The position numbers were made by a program, and so were the translations under genes. Below are positions 9,432 to 23,722 of a DNA stretch of 64,000 nt, in pieces. The notes beneath the pieces were generated by a model. The model saw only the letters and a list, made by a program, of their open reading frames with translations, was not told the origin of the DNA and ran no database searches. The DNA lies in the NCBI RefSeq assembly GCF_014204755.1, contig NZ_JACHLZ010000001.1:3100001-3164000 (forward strand). Direction: 5' to 3'. Within the stretch, counting starts at the first letter, position 1; each line of letters opens with the position of its first letter. The stretch is from Brachybacterium aquaticum (lineage in GTDB: Bacteria; Actinomycetota; Actinomycetes; Actinomycetales; Dermabacteraceae).

Positions 9432-9579
9432 GGAGAATCTAGCCGACCGTCCACCGGAACGGGAGGGGGCGCGGCCACGGACTCCGCACGACCGGATCGC
9501 GGCCCCTCGGCGTCTCGGCGGGGCGGCCGACGGGCTGGACCCGCCGGTCGGTCCGCTCCTCCCCCGCGCGCCACGGCCG

Positions 9580-9585
9580 TACCCT
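9580..9585 (+). promoter_or_regulatory. -10 element for a leaderless glgC-like mRNA
   Basis: TACCCT ends 7 nt before ATG 9593 with no Shine-Dalgarno between, consistent with transcription starting at the A of the start codon. Confidence 0.4.
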
Positions 9586-9592
9586 GGCCCGT

Positions 9593-10729
9593 ATGCGCAT
9601 CCCCCGCACCCTCGCGATCGTGCTCGCCGGCGGACAGGGCTCCCGGATGGGAGCGCTCACCGACGAGCAGGCCAAGCCCGCCCTCCGCGTGGGCGGCTCC
9701 TACCGGCTGATCGACATCGCCCTGTCCAATCTCGCAAACAGCCACCTCAGGGCGGTGTGGGTGGTCGAGCAGTATCTCCCGCACTCGCTGAACGAGCACC
9801 TGTCGGCCGGCCGGCCCTGGGACCTCGACCGCACCCACGACGGGCTGCGCACCCTCACCCCCTTCGAGGGCGCCGAGGGCGAAGGCTTCGCCACCGGCAA
9901 CAGCGACACCCTGTGGAGGCAGAAGGAGCTCATCGCCGAGTTCGCCCCGGAGATCGTGCTGGTGCTCAGCGCTGATCACCTCTACACGATCGATCTGCTG
10001 GACGTGCTGGACACGCACGCGGCCGCCGACGCCGAGCTCACCATGGTCACCACCCGCCTCCCGCAGGACGCCTCCCGCCACGGCGTGGTGCGCACCGGGG
10101 AGGGCGGCATCGTCGAGGAGTTCTGGTACAAGCCGAAGTACCCGCCCACCGATCTCGTCGCCACCGAGATCTTCTGCTTCGACGCCCCCGCGCTGCTCGA
10201 GGCCCTGAGGACTCTGCCGGACCAGGTCGGCGAGCTGCAGGACTGGGGCGACGACCTCATTCCCCACTTCGTCGAGCGGCAACGGACCGTCGAGCACCGC
10301 CTCGAGGGGTACTGGAGAGACATCGGCACCCTCGCCTCGTACTGGGAGGCGCACATGCACCTGCTCGACGGCGACGGCGTGACCCTCGACGATCCCGACT
10401 GGCCGATCTTCTCCGCCCAGCCTCAGCTGCTGCCCGCCCGCGTCCGGGACGGCGCCGCGGTGAGCACCTCCCTGCTCGCCCAGGGCAGCGACGTGGCCGG
10501 CAGCGTGACCCGCAGCGTGATCAGTCCCGGCGCGGTCGTCGAGGCCGGTGCCGAGCTGGTGGAATGCGTCGTCCTCGACGGTGCGCGCGTGGGTTCCGGA
10601 GCCCGTCTGCGCGGCTGTCTCGTGCAGGACGATGCGCAGGTCCCGCCCGGGGCCCGTCTCGGCGACGACGACGTCGTCACGCTCGTGAGCGTCGACGGGA
10701 CGGTCGCGGAGACGACGGCGCGGGAGTGA
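9593..10729 (+). CDS. Nucleotidyltransferase of the glucose-1-phosphate adenylyltransferase (GlgC) family
   Basis: Product of 378 aa. The N-terminal domain has the pyrophosphorylase motif LAGGQGSRMGALTDEQAKP and the following RLIDIALSNLANS typical of GlgC. The residues SADHLY and YWRDIGTLASYWEAHM match the catalytic and sugar-binding regions, and a C-terminal left-handed beta-helix is seen as V/I-x-GA hexads. It should make ADP-glucose (or a related NDP-sugar) for glycogen or trehalose. It is somewhat shorter than typical GlgC (400-430 aa), so a paralogue with another role is possible. It is monocistronic, ending at a bidirectional terminator shared with tRNA-Ala. Confidence 0.88.
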   Translation: MRIPRTLAIVLAGGQGSRMGALTDEQAKPALRVGGSYRLIDIALSNLANSHLRAVWVVEQYLPHSLNEHLSAGRPWDLDRTHDGLRTLTPFEGAEGEGFATGNSDTLWRQKELIAEFAPEIVLVLSADHLYTIDLLDVLDTHAAADAELTMVTTRLPQDASRHGVVRTGEGGIVEEFWYKPKYPPTDLVATEIFCFDAPALLEALRTLPDQVGELQDWGDDLIPHFVERQRTVEHRLEGYWRDIGTLASYWEAHMHLLDGDGVTLDDPDWPIFSAQPQLLPARVRDGAAVSTSLLAQGSDVAGSVTRSVISPGAVVEAGAELVECVVLDGARVGSGARLRGCLVQDDAQVPPGARLGDDDVVTLVSVDGTVAETTARE

Positions 10730-10771
10730 GGCCGGCCCGAGTCGACGGCGGTGCGGACACGACCGGACACG

Positions 10772-10806
10772 CAGAAGGCCCCTCCTGGGGGAGGGGCGCC
10801 TTCGTC
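10772..10806. terminator. Bidirectional hairpin between the glgC-like gene and tRNA-Ala
   Basis: AGAAGGCCCCTCC and the complementary GGAGGGG...CCTTC arms form a stable stem. It is placed to end both the plus-strand glgC-like gene and the minus-strand tRNA-Ala. Confidence 0.75.
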
Positions 10807-10815
10807 TGTCCTGCC

Positions 10816-10891
10816 TGGTGGAGACTAGGGGGGTCGAACCCCTGACCTGAAGCTTGCAAAGCTACCGCTCTACCAACTGAGCTAAGTCCCC
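10816..10891 (-). tRNA. tRNA-Ala(UGC)
   Basis: A 76-nt minus-strand cloverleaf with encoded CCA. The anticodon loop TTTGCAA reads TGC, so alanine. The acceptor stem carries the G3:U70 wobble pair that specifies alanine. The T-arm has GGTTCGACC. The anticodon stem seems to contain one T:T mismatch. Together with tRNA-Ile it forms the pair normally found downstream of gyrA in actinobacteria. Confidence 0.95.
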
Positions 10892-10932
10892 GTGGGTGGT
10901 GCCGATCGTACTCGCTGCGGCACCGGTGTGGA

Positions 10933-11103
10933 TCAGGAGTGCTGCGCGTGCTTCCGCGCCGCCATGTCCTGCTCGACGGAGACGCGCTCCGCCTCGTTCC
11001 ACAGATCGTTGCGGATCCGGTCGGACTCGACCTTCCGCCACGTGAGGATCCCGGCGACAGCCGTGGTGAGCACGACAGCGGTGGTCGCGATGAACTTCTT
11101 CAT
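10933..11103 (-). CDS. DLW-39 family small membrane-anchored protein
   Basis: A 56-aa protein on the minus strand between the two tRNAs. It has an N-terminal hydrophobic segment (KKFIATTAVVLTTAVAGILTW), then a charged tail with the conserved DLWNEAE block that names the family. Function is unknown; the gene is a syntenic marker near gyrA and tRNA-Ile/Ala in many actinobacteria. The ATG at 11103 is preceded by AGGA and fits the hydrophobic N-terminus. It is probably a type II or tail-exposed single-pass membrane protein. Confidence 0.85.
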   Translation of the reverse strand: MKKFIATTAVVLTTAVAGILTWRKVESDRIRNDLWNEAERVSVEQDMAARKHAQHS

Positions 11104-11124
11104 GAGTTCCTCCGATCCTCGAAG

Positions 11125-11198
11125 TGGGCCTAGCTGGACTTGAACCAGCGACCTCTGTCTTATCAGGACAGCGCTCTAACCGACTGAGCTATAGGCCC
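11125..11198 (-). tRNA. tRNA-Ile(GAU)
   Basis: A 74-nt minus-strand cloverleaf without encoded CCA. A 7-bp acceptor stem (GGGCCTA/TAGGCCC), the anticodon GAT within CTGATAAG and a GGTTCAAGTCC T-arm identify an isoleucine tRNA. It lies upstream of DLW-39 and tRNA-Ala. Confidence 0.97.
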
Positions 11199-11302
11199 GT
11201 GCGGGGCGATCTCGGGACGAATCTCGGTGATCTCCGCCGACGCATAACGCTACCCCGAACAGCCCTACCCCGTCCAACCGACCCGGACCGCTGTTCGCGA
11301 GG

Positions 11303-12697
11303 TCACACCCCGTCCGGCGAGCCCCTGACCTCCTCGTAGGCGGCCAATGCGTCTCGCCGCGAGTCGCGCAGGTCCACGATCGGGTCGTCCCGACGCTCGG
11401 TGCCGATCTCGGGCACCCACCGACGCACGTAGTCGCCGTCGGGGTCGAAGCGCTCCTGCTGCCGGGCGGGATTGAACACGCGGAAGTACGGCGCGGCGTC
11501 GTCCCCGCTCCCCGCCACCCACTGCCAGTTGAACGGGTTCGAGGCCTCGTCGGCGTCCACCAGCGTGTCCCAGAACCACTCCTCCCCGCGCCGCCAGTGC
11601 TGCCGGAGATTCTTGGTGAGGAAGGAACCGGTCACGAGCCGCACCCGGTTGTGCATCCACCCGGTCTCCCAGAGCTGTCGCATTCCGGCGTCGACGAGGT
11701 CGATGCCGGTGCGTCCCCGCTGCCAGGCGCGGAGTTCCTTCGAGTCCTCCCGCCAGTCGAAGCGGTCGAACTGCCGGCGGACATTGCGGGTCGCGAGCTC
11801 CGGCAGGTGGAACAGCCGGTGCCACGCGAACTCCCGCCACAGCAGCTCCCTGCGGAAGGACTCCGGGCCCGTCCCGCGGCCGCACTCCACGCTCCGATGC
11901 CACACCTCATGAGGCGAGACCTCGCCGAAGCGCAGATGCGGGGACAGGCGGGTGGTCCCCTCCATGGCGGGCCGTTCCCGATCCTCCGCGTACGCGCCCA
12001 GCACCCCGTCGAGGTCCTCGAGGCGCTGCCGGGCGACCTTCTCCCCCGGGGACCAGGCCTCGCGCAGCCCACCCGCCCAGTCCGGCGACGTCGGCAGCCA
12101 GCCCCGACGGTCGAGGGCCTGCCCGAAGTGCTCCGCGCGGAGCCAGGTGCGCATCTCGTGCCCGCCGGCGCGCACTCCGTCGGGCGGTCCGGCCAGACGC
12201 GGCGGGAGGCCGGCGGCGGCGCGGGGCGGACCCGCCTCACCGCAGGCGCGGGCGAAGGCCGAGTACACCTTGTACGGGTCGCCGGACTGCGTGGTGATCG
12301 TCCAGGGTTCGTGCAGCAGATAGCCGTCGAAGCTCTCCGCCCGCAGGCCCTGCTCGCGCAGCGCGCCCTTCAGCCGAGCGTCCACGGCCCTGCGGGGGGC
12401 GTGGTACCGGCGGTTCCACAGCACGGAATCGGCGCCGCTGTCACGCACCAGCTGGGGGATCAGCTCCTCCGGGTCCCCGCTGACGAGCACCAGCGGGACG
12501 CCCAGTGCGCGCAGCGCGGCGCCGAGGCGCGTCAGCGAGTGGTGCAGCCACCACAGGGTCGCCCCGCCCAGTTCCCGCACGCCCTCGATGCGCTCGTCGA
12601 TGTGCACGGCGATGACGTCGCCGTCCTCCGCGGCGGCGGCGAGCGCGGGATTGTCGTGCAGGCGCAGGTCGTCGCGCACCCACCAGAGAGCGGTCAT
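11303..12697 (-). CDS. phrB: Deoxyribodipyrimidine photo-lyase (cryptochrome/photolyase family)
   Basis: Product of about 464 aa. It repairs UV-induced cyclobutane pyrimidine dimers in light, using FADH- and an antenna chromophore. The N-terminal photolyase domain starts at WWVRDDLRLHDNPAL, and the C-terminal FAD-binding domain shows FAWHRLFHLPEL, DAGMRQLWETGWMHNRVR and the class I block ASNPFNWQWVAGSG. ATG 12697 is chosen over the ATG 17 codons earlier because it begins directly at the conserved MTALWWVRDD and has an upstream AGGAG. It is a single gene. A tandem 13-bp repeat lies about 60-90 bp upstream and may be an operator. Confidence 0.95.
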   Translation of the reverse strand: MTALWWVRDDLRLHDNPALAAAAEDGDVIAVHIDERIEGVRELGGATLWWLHHSLTRLGAALRALGVPLVLVSGDPEELIPQLVRDSGADSVLWNRRYHAPRRAVDARLKGALREQGLRAESFDGYLLHEPWTITTQSGDPYKVYSAFARACGEAGPPRAAAGLPPRLAGPPDGVRAGGHEMRTWLRAEHFGQALDRRGWLPTSPDWAGGLREAWSPGEKVARQRLEDLDGVLGAYAEDRERPAMEGTTRLSPHLRFGEVSPHEVWHRSVECGRGTGPESFRRELLWREFAWHRLFHLPELATRNVRRQFDRFDWREDSKELRAWQRGRTGIDLVDAGMRQLWETGWMHNRVRLVTGSFLTKNLRQHWRRGEEWFWDTLVDADEASNPFNWQWVAGSGDDAAPYFRVFNPARQQERFDPDGDYVRRWVPEIGTERRDDPIVDLRDSRRDALAAYEEVRGSPDGV

Positions 12698-12759
12698 CGG
12701 AGGTGCTCCTGTCCTCGACGGATCATGGGTCGGCGAGGCACCCGTCATTACGTAGCCTA

Positions 12760-12785
12760 GCTAACGAATGATGCTAACGAATGAT
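12760..12785. repeat. Tandem 13-bp direct repeat upstream of the photolyase gene
   Basis: GCTAACGAATGAT is repeated twice without a gap (12760-12772 and 12773-12785). It is AT-rich compared with its surroundings and overlaps the likely promoter of the minus-strand photolyase gene, where TAGGCTACGTAAT follows. It is a candidate binding site for a stress or light regulator; no regulator gene adjoins it. Confidence 0.5.
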
Positions 12786-12840
12786 CGCCGTGAGGCCTCT
12801 GTCGCCCCCTGTCCCCGCACTGCGCGGGCTCGCGCGGAGC

Positions 12841-13719
12841 TCAGGACCTCGGCAGCCCGTCGGCGACCACGAGGCGGTGCTCGCGGGCGAGGTCGTGCAC
12901 CAGGTCGGGCTGCGCGGCGAGCCGGCCGCAGACCTCCGCCGCGTCGCCGATCAGGCGCGTCTCGCCGGTGAGTCCTTGGAGCTCGTCGAACAGCTCCTGC
13001 TGCCGGTGCCGCAGCGGGATCGGCACCCCGTCGCGGGCCAGCACGCCCCAGCGCGAGGCGTAGACGTCCACGCGCGCCGGCCGCTCGCCCGTCGCGAGCA
13101 CGAGGGGGAGGTCGGCCGCGGCCAGACGCAGCCGGTCGTAGTTCGGCTCGGTCCGATCGACGACAGCCAGCTGCTCCTCGTCGAACCAGGTCGCGACCAG
13201 CTCGATCCGCTCACCCTCGGCGCGATAGGGCGCGGCGGGCACGTAGCCGGGAGCGGCGGCCCGCGCGACATGGCCGACGGCGAGGCCGTGCACGGTGCAG
13301 CGCACGAAGGGCGTGGTCACGTCGAGCTCGCGCCCAGCACGTCGGTACTTCCGCGCGATGGTCCGGGGAGTCTGGTTGGAGCCGACGGCGAGGACCAGGG
13401 TCCGTTCGGCCAGCGGCGCGGCGCCTGCCGCGGCGAGGGCCCGCTCGATCTCCCCTCGGTCCACGAACGGGCGGTCCTGGTCCTCGGCCGGACGCGCCCG
13501 GGCGACGCGGTCGGCCTCCCGACCGGCGTGGTGCAGGCCGTCCCCGGCCGATCCGCCGTCGTACGCAGCGTCGTCGTGCCGCCCGCCGCCGTCCGTACCC
13601 GGTTCGAGACCCACCACCCCGTCGGCCAGCAGGAGAGCGGAGGTCGCCGACGGCCCGAGCCACGGGTACTCCTCGGGGGCGACTGCAGCAGGCAGGGAAT
13701 CGGGACACGCGACGGACAT
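12841..13719 (-). CDS. Conserved hypothetical protein, 292 aa
   Basis: A 292-aa protein of unknown function with no obvious signal peptide or membrane segment. It contains LVLAVGSNQTPRTIARKYRR near residue 110, a VDVYASRWGVLARDGVPIPLRHRQQELF block, and an HDLAREHRLVVADGLP C-terminus. The composition is that of an ordinary soluble protein, apart from a Gly/Asp-rich segment at about 45-75. ATG 13719 is supported by a TACGGT -10 element ending 6 nt upstream, suggesting a leaderless mRNA. I do not recognise the family with confidence. Confidence 0.75.
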   Translation of the reverse strand: MSVACPDSLPAAVAPEEYPWLGPSATSALLLADGVVGLEPGTDGGGRHDDAAYDGGSAGDGLHHAGREADRVARARPAEDQDRPFVDRGEIERALAAAGAAPLAERTLVLAVGSNQTPRTIARKYRRAGRELDVTTPFVRCTVHGLAVGHVARAAAPGYVPAAPYRAEGERIELVATWFDEEQLAVVDRTEPNYDRLRLAAADLPLVLATGERPARVDVYASRWGVLARDGVPIPLRHRQQELFDELQGLTGETRLIGDAAEVCGRLAAQPDLVHDLAREHRLVVADGLPRS

Positions 13720-13725
13720 CCCTCG

Positions 13726-13731
13726 ACCGTA
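13726..13731 (-). promoter_or_regulatory. -10 element for a leaderless mRNA
   Basis: On the minus strand TACGGT, then 6 nt, then the ATG at 13719. No Shine-Dalgarno is present, so the message is probably leaderless. Confidence 0.4.
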
Positions 13732-13790
13732 GCGCGGCGCCCGCGAGCTCCCCAGGTCAGCGCGACCGCGCTCACGTCCACCGCCGACCG

Positions 13791-14012
13791 CGTCACCTTG
13801 GCCAGGCTCGCCGAATCGATCGTGGCTCCCGCGCACAGGGGACGACGACTGGGCGCCGCCCAGGTCGACCGCGTCCGGGAGGACCTGGAGCCGATGGGGC
13901 CGAACCGAATCGTGCTGCAGGCGTGTCCGAGGCGGGCAGGCCGCTGTACGAGAGGGCGGGCTGGACGCCGCTCGAGGGTCCCGACGGCCGGATGGAGCTT
14001 CGCTCTCAGTGA
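13791..14012 (+). pseudogene. GNAT acetyltransferase C-terminal remnant
   Basis: Two overlapping plus-strand frames together spell the end of a GNAT N-acetyltransferase. The first gives an acetyl-CoA-loop-like stretch (VAPAHRGRRLGAAQVDRVREDL, then RIVLQA). The second, entered through a 2-base gain or 1-base loss near 13923, gives SEAGRPLYERAGWTPLEGPDG and stops with TGA at 14012. No N-terminal half is visible upstream, where the DNA belongs to the divergent 292-aa gene. It is most likely a truncated, frameshifted relic. Confidence 0.65.
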
Positions 14013-14049
14013 CTGCGCGCCCGGAGACTGCGTGCCCGGGCTCGGGGCC

Positions 14050-14055
14050 TACGCT
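14050..14055 (+). promoter_or_regulatory. -10 element for a leaderless ybaK mRNA
   Basis: TACGCT ends 6 nt before ATG 14062, with no ribosome binding site in between. Confidence 0.4.
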
Positions 14056-14061
14056 GGCTTC

Positions 14062-14541
14062 ATGAGCGAGCAGCGTGCGACCGACGCCCTGGAGGCCCTG
14101 GGCCTGCCCCACGAGATCACCCGGCACGGGAGGGTCGGCTCCCTCGCCGAAGTCGCTGCGGCGCGCGGCGTCGAGCCCCGGGACATCGTCAAGACCCTCG
14201 TGGTGCGACGTGGCGAGGGCGACTTCCTCTTCGTGCTGGTGCCCGGCGACCGGGAGATCTCCTGGCCGAAGCTGCGCGCGCTGCTGGGCGTGAACCGCCT
14301 GTCGATGCCAGACAAGGAGGTCGCCAAGGAGGTCACCGGCTACGAGCGCGGCACGATCACGCCCTTCGGCGCGACCACGGCCTGGCCGGTGGTGGCCGAC
14401 GCGTCCCTGGCCGGGGATCCCGAGCGGCGGATCTCGATGGGCGCCGGCGCGCACGGCGTCGCCGCGACCGTCCCCGCCGAGGAGACCCTCGCCCGCCTCG
14501 ACGCCCAGGTCGCCGACGTCACCGAGCTCCAGCAGCCCTGA
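14062..14541 (+). CDS. YbaK/EbsC-family aminoacyl-tRNA deacylase
   Basis: Product of 159 aa spanning a single YbaK/prolyl-tRNA editing domain. Conserved elements include DIVKTLVVR with the key lysine, the FLFVLVPGDREISWPKLR strand-helix unit, and the GYERGTITPFG loop. Relatives hydrolyse mis-charged Cys-tRNA(Pro) or other mischarged tRNAs in trans. The exact tRNA substrate cannot be assigned. ATG 14062 is favoured by the upstream -10-like TACGCT and by alignment with the family start. Monocistronic. Confidence 0.9.
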   Translation: MSEQRATDALEALGLPHEITRHGRVGSLAEVAAARGVEPRDIVKTLVVRRGEGDFLFVLVPGDREISWPKLRALLGVNRLSMPDKEVAKEVTGYERGTITPFGATTAWPVVADASLAGDPERRISMGAGAHGVAATVPAEETLARLDAQVADVTELQQP

Positions 14542-14939
14542 CCCCGGGCGGACGGCAGATATCCGGCACCCCGCCCTGGACCACCGACACCCGACATCCG
14601 CCACTGGCCGGCGGATCCCTGTCCCTAGCGAACCAGGGCCTTCGGGACCGCCATCCTCCAATGTTTGCTGCGCTGGCGACTCATGTCGACCCCCGCATGA
14701 GTCCTCCGGGCCACAAAAGGTGCTCACCAGGGGGCCGCGCCGACCCGAGCCGGCCCCTCGGGGCACCGGGCGAGGGTCGGATGGTCCCGGACACGACGAC
14801 GCCGCCGGCCTCGGGGAGGCGCGGCGGCGTCGAGGGAGTCGTCGCTGCTCTGCGGGCGAGCCTGTCACCTCCGCCGGGCGGGTCAGTGCCCGGCAGGGCG
14901 GGCGGGCGTCGCGGAGGACATGCCCGCCGGCCCCCGGAC
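14542..14939. other. Gene-free gap between ybaK and the DUF3566 gene
   Basis: A stretch of 398 bases with no convincing coding region on either strand. The only structured element I see is the stem-loop at 14797-14832. A 19-codon minus-strand frame at 14625-14684 is too short to support. Confidence 0.6.
14797..14832 (-). terminator. Hairpin downstream of gyrB-gyrA-DUF3566
   Basis: An 11-bp perfect stem (14797-14807 with 14822-14832, arms CGACGCCGCCG/CGGCGGCGTCG) lies about 110 bp after the DUF3566 stop. It lacks a T-tract but is the only strong stem before the next gene. Confidence 0.5.
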
Positions 14940-15509
14940 TCACTCGTCGGTGAAGGTCATCTTCAGTCCGCCCAGCAGCGCCGCCACCAGGTTGTACAGG
15001 AAGGCGAGCAGCGTGCCGAGCGCGGTGATGATCACGACGTTCACCACGGCGACGATGGTGCCGTAGCTGGTCATCTTCGAGAAGCTGAAGAACTCCATGA
15101 AGGGCAGCGGGTCGCCGCCGTTGAGGTCACGGCCCAGCTGGTCGATCTGGTCCCACAGGCCGATGGCCTCGACGAGGTTCCACAGCAGCACCACGGCGAT
15201 GACGGTGGCGATGCCGATCGCGATGGCGACCAGGAAGGACAGCTTCATCACCGAGAACGGGTCCAGACGCGCGAGGGTCAGGCGCACGCGGCGCGGGCCG
15301 CGGCGCTCCTTCTCGGTGCCCTTGCCGCTGCCGGCCGACTTCTGCGGGCTGCGGCTCGCGCCGCGGCTGGCGGAGCCCTTGCCCGTGCCGAGCCCCTTCT
15401 CCGCGCCCTTCTCCGACGGGGAGGAGGCGCTGTCGAAGGCCGGGAGCTTCGTGGTGGACTCGGCCGCGGGGGCCTTGGCGGAACCCGCTCGGGAGTCGCT
15501 GGTGCTCAC
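14940..15509 (-). CDS. DUF3566 transmembrane protein
   Basis: Product of 189 aa. Residues 1-70 are Ser/Ala/Lys-rich and disordered, then RRVRLTLARLDPFSVMKLSFL introduces a DUF3566 domain with two hydrophobic segments (about 87-115 and 150-180). The family is found next to gyrA in actinobacteria (for example Rv0007). Its function is not established, although cell-envelope or division roles have been suggested for neighbours. Its start follows the gyrA stop by 3 bp, so it is translationally coupled and part of the gyrB-gyrA operon. Confidence 0.9.
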   Translation of the reverse strand: MSTSDSRAGSAKAPAAESTTKLPAFDSASSPSEKGAEKGLGTGKGSASRGASRSPQKSAGSGKGTEKERRGPRRVRLTLARLDPFSVMKLSFLVAIAIGIATVIAVVLLWNLVEAIGLWDQIDQLGRDLNGGDPLPFMEFFSFSKMTSYGTIVAVVNVVIITALGTLLAFLYNLVAALLGGLKMTFTDE

Positions 15510-15512
15510 GGG

Positions 15513-18428
<2,916 letters not shown>

Positions 18429-18535
18429 GGGGCGGAGGGCCTTTCGGGTGGGGCCGGTGGTTCAGGGTGCCCCCGGGGGCGCGCCGCGAGGGCGCCGCGC
18501 CGGGGGCCGACGGGACCTGGGGTCCGACGTCGGGG

Positions 18536-21157
<2,622 letters not shown>

Positions 21158-21663
21158 TCAGCCCGCGACGGGCACCTCCTCGGCGGGCGCCGGGTCCCCG
21201 AGCTCCGCGAGCAGCCCGGCCGTGGCGAGCGCGGCGGCCGCCGCCTCGTGCCCCTTGTCCTCGTGTGAGCCGGCAAGCCCGGCGCGATCCCGGGCCTGGT
21301 CATCGTCGTCGCAGGTCAGAAGGCCGAACCCGACGGGGACTCCATGGTCGAGGGCGACGCGGGAGAGCCCGTCGGTCGCCGCGGCGCACACGTACTCGAA
21401 GTGCGGGGTGCCTCCGCGGATCACGACGCCGAGGGCGATCACCGCGTCGTGGTCGCGGGCGAGGCGGTCCGCGACGAGCGGCAGCTCGAAGGAGCCGGGG
21501 ACCCGTACGAGGCGCGGCCGCTCGATCCCGGCCTCGGCGCAGGCGCGCAGGGCCCCGCTGACGAGGCCGTCCATCACCTCCTCGTGCCAGGACGCGGCGA
21601 CGATCGCGACGCGGGTGCCGGGGCGGGCGGGGGTGATCTGCGGGGCGGGGGCTCCGTGGCCGC

Positions 21664-21667
<4 letters not shown>
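21158..21667 (-). CDS. ribH: 6,7-dimethyl-8-ribityllumazine synthase
   Basis: Product of 169 aa. It condenses 5-amino-6-ribitylaminouracil with dihydroxybutanone phosphate to lumazine, the penultimate riboflavin step, in a 60-mer or pentamer. Family motifs are [35 protein letters not shown] and the catalytic-loop region [15 protein letters not shown]. It overlaps the ribBA stop by 4 bases (ATGA), so it is translationally coupled as the last gene of ribD-ribE-ribBA-ribH. Confidence 0.96.
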
Positions 21668-22967
<1,300 letters not shown>

Positions 22968-22971
<4 letters not shown>

Positions 22972-23690
22972 CGCACGGCCCCCGCGACAGAGGTCGCCGG
23001 GACAGAGGTCTCCCCGACGGGAGTCGCTGCACCCCGCGCAGCCGCCGGAAGGAGTCTGCCGGTGAGCCGCTCGACGTACTTGGCCAGCACGTCGACCTCG
23101 AGGTTCACGCCCTCGCCGACCGCCCGGTGGCCGAGCGTGGTGCGCGCGAGGGTCTCGGGAATCAGCCCGATCGTCACCCGGGCGCCGCCGTCGGCCGTGA
23201 CCTCGTCGGCTGTGCCCACGTCGATCGCGCCGTCCTCGAGACCGGCGACGGTGAGGCTCACCCCGTCCACGGCGAGGGAGCCGCGGTCCACGACGTAGCG
23301 GGCGAGCCCGGCGGGCAGGGCGATATCGATCAGGGTGGTGCCGTCCTGTTCGCGTCGGCCGACGATCTCGCCGACGGCGTCGACGTGGCCCTGCACGATG
23401 TGGCCGTCGAGCCTCCCGTCCGCGCGGACGCAGCGCTCGAGGTTGACGCGGTCGCCGGAGGTGCGGCGGCCGAGGGTGGTGGCGGCGAGGGTGGTGGCGA
23501 TGACGTCGGCCGTCCAGACCTCCCCCTCGTGGGAGGTGACGGTGAGGCAGCAGCCGTCCACGGCGATCGAGTCGCCGAGGCGGATGCCGTCCAGGACGTG
23601 CGGGGAGCGGATGCGCAGGCGTGCGGGACCGTCCGCGTCGTGGGTGAGGGACTCGACGGTGCCGAGCTCCTCGATGATGCCGGTGAACAT
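22968..23690 (-). CDS. ribE: Riboflavin synthase, alpha subunit
   Basis: Product of 240 aa. It dismutates two lumazine molecules into riboflavin and the ribitylaminouracil substrate. The protein shows the two internally repeated barrels: [14 protein letters not shown] with [12 protein letters not shown] in the first half, and [15 protein letters not shown] with [13 protein letters not shown] in the second. A 25-residue Ala/Pro-rich tail is added. It lies 32 bp after ribD and overlaps ribBA. The short upstream sequence AGGAAGGAC provides the ribosome binding site. Confidence 0.97.
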
Positions 23691-23722
23691 GGGCGTCCTT
23701 CCTGGTGGGAGCGGTGGGGTGG

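Noticed and set aside
10816-11198. tRNA pair as part of an rRNA operon
   Set aside because: No 16S or 23S sequence lies nearby; the pair is the usual gyrA-proximal tRNA-Ile/tRNA-Ala.
14625-14684. 19-codon minus-strand frame in the DUF3566-ybaK gap
   Set aside because: Too short, no ribosome site, no recognised family; considered and dropped as a possible transposase scrap.
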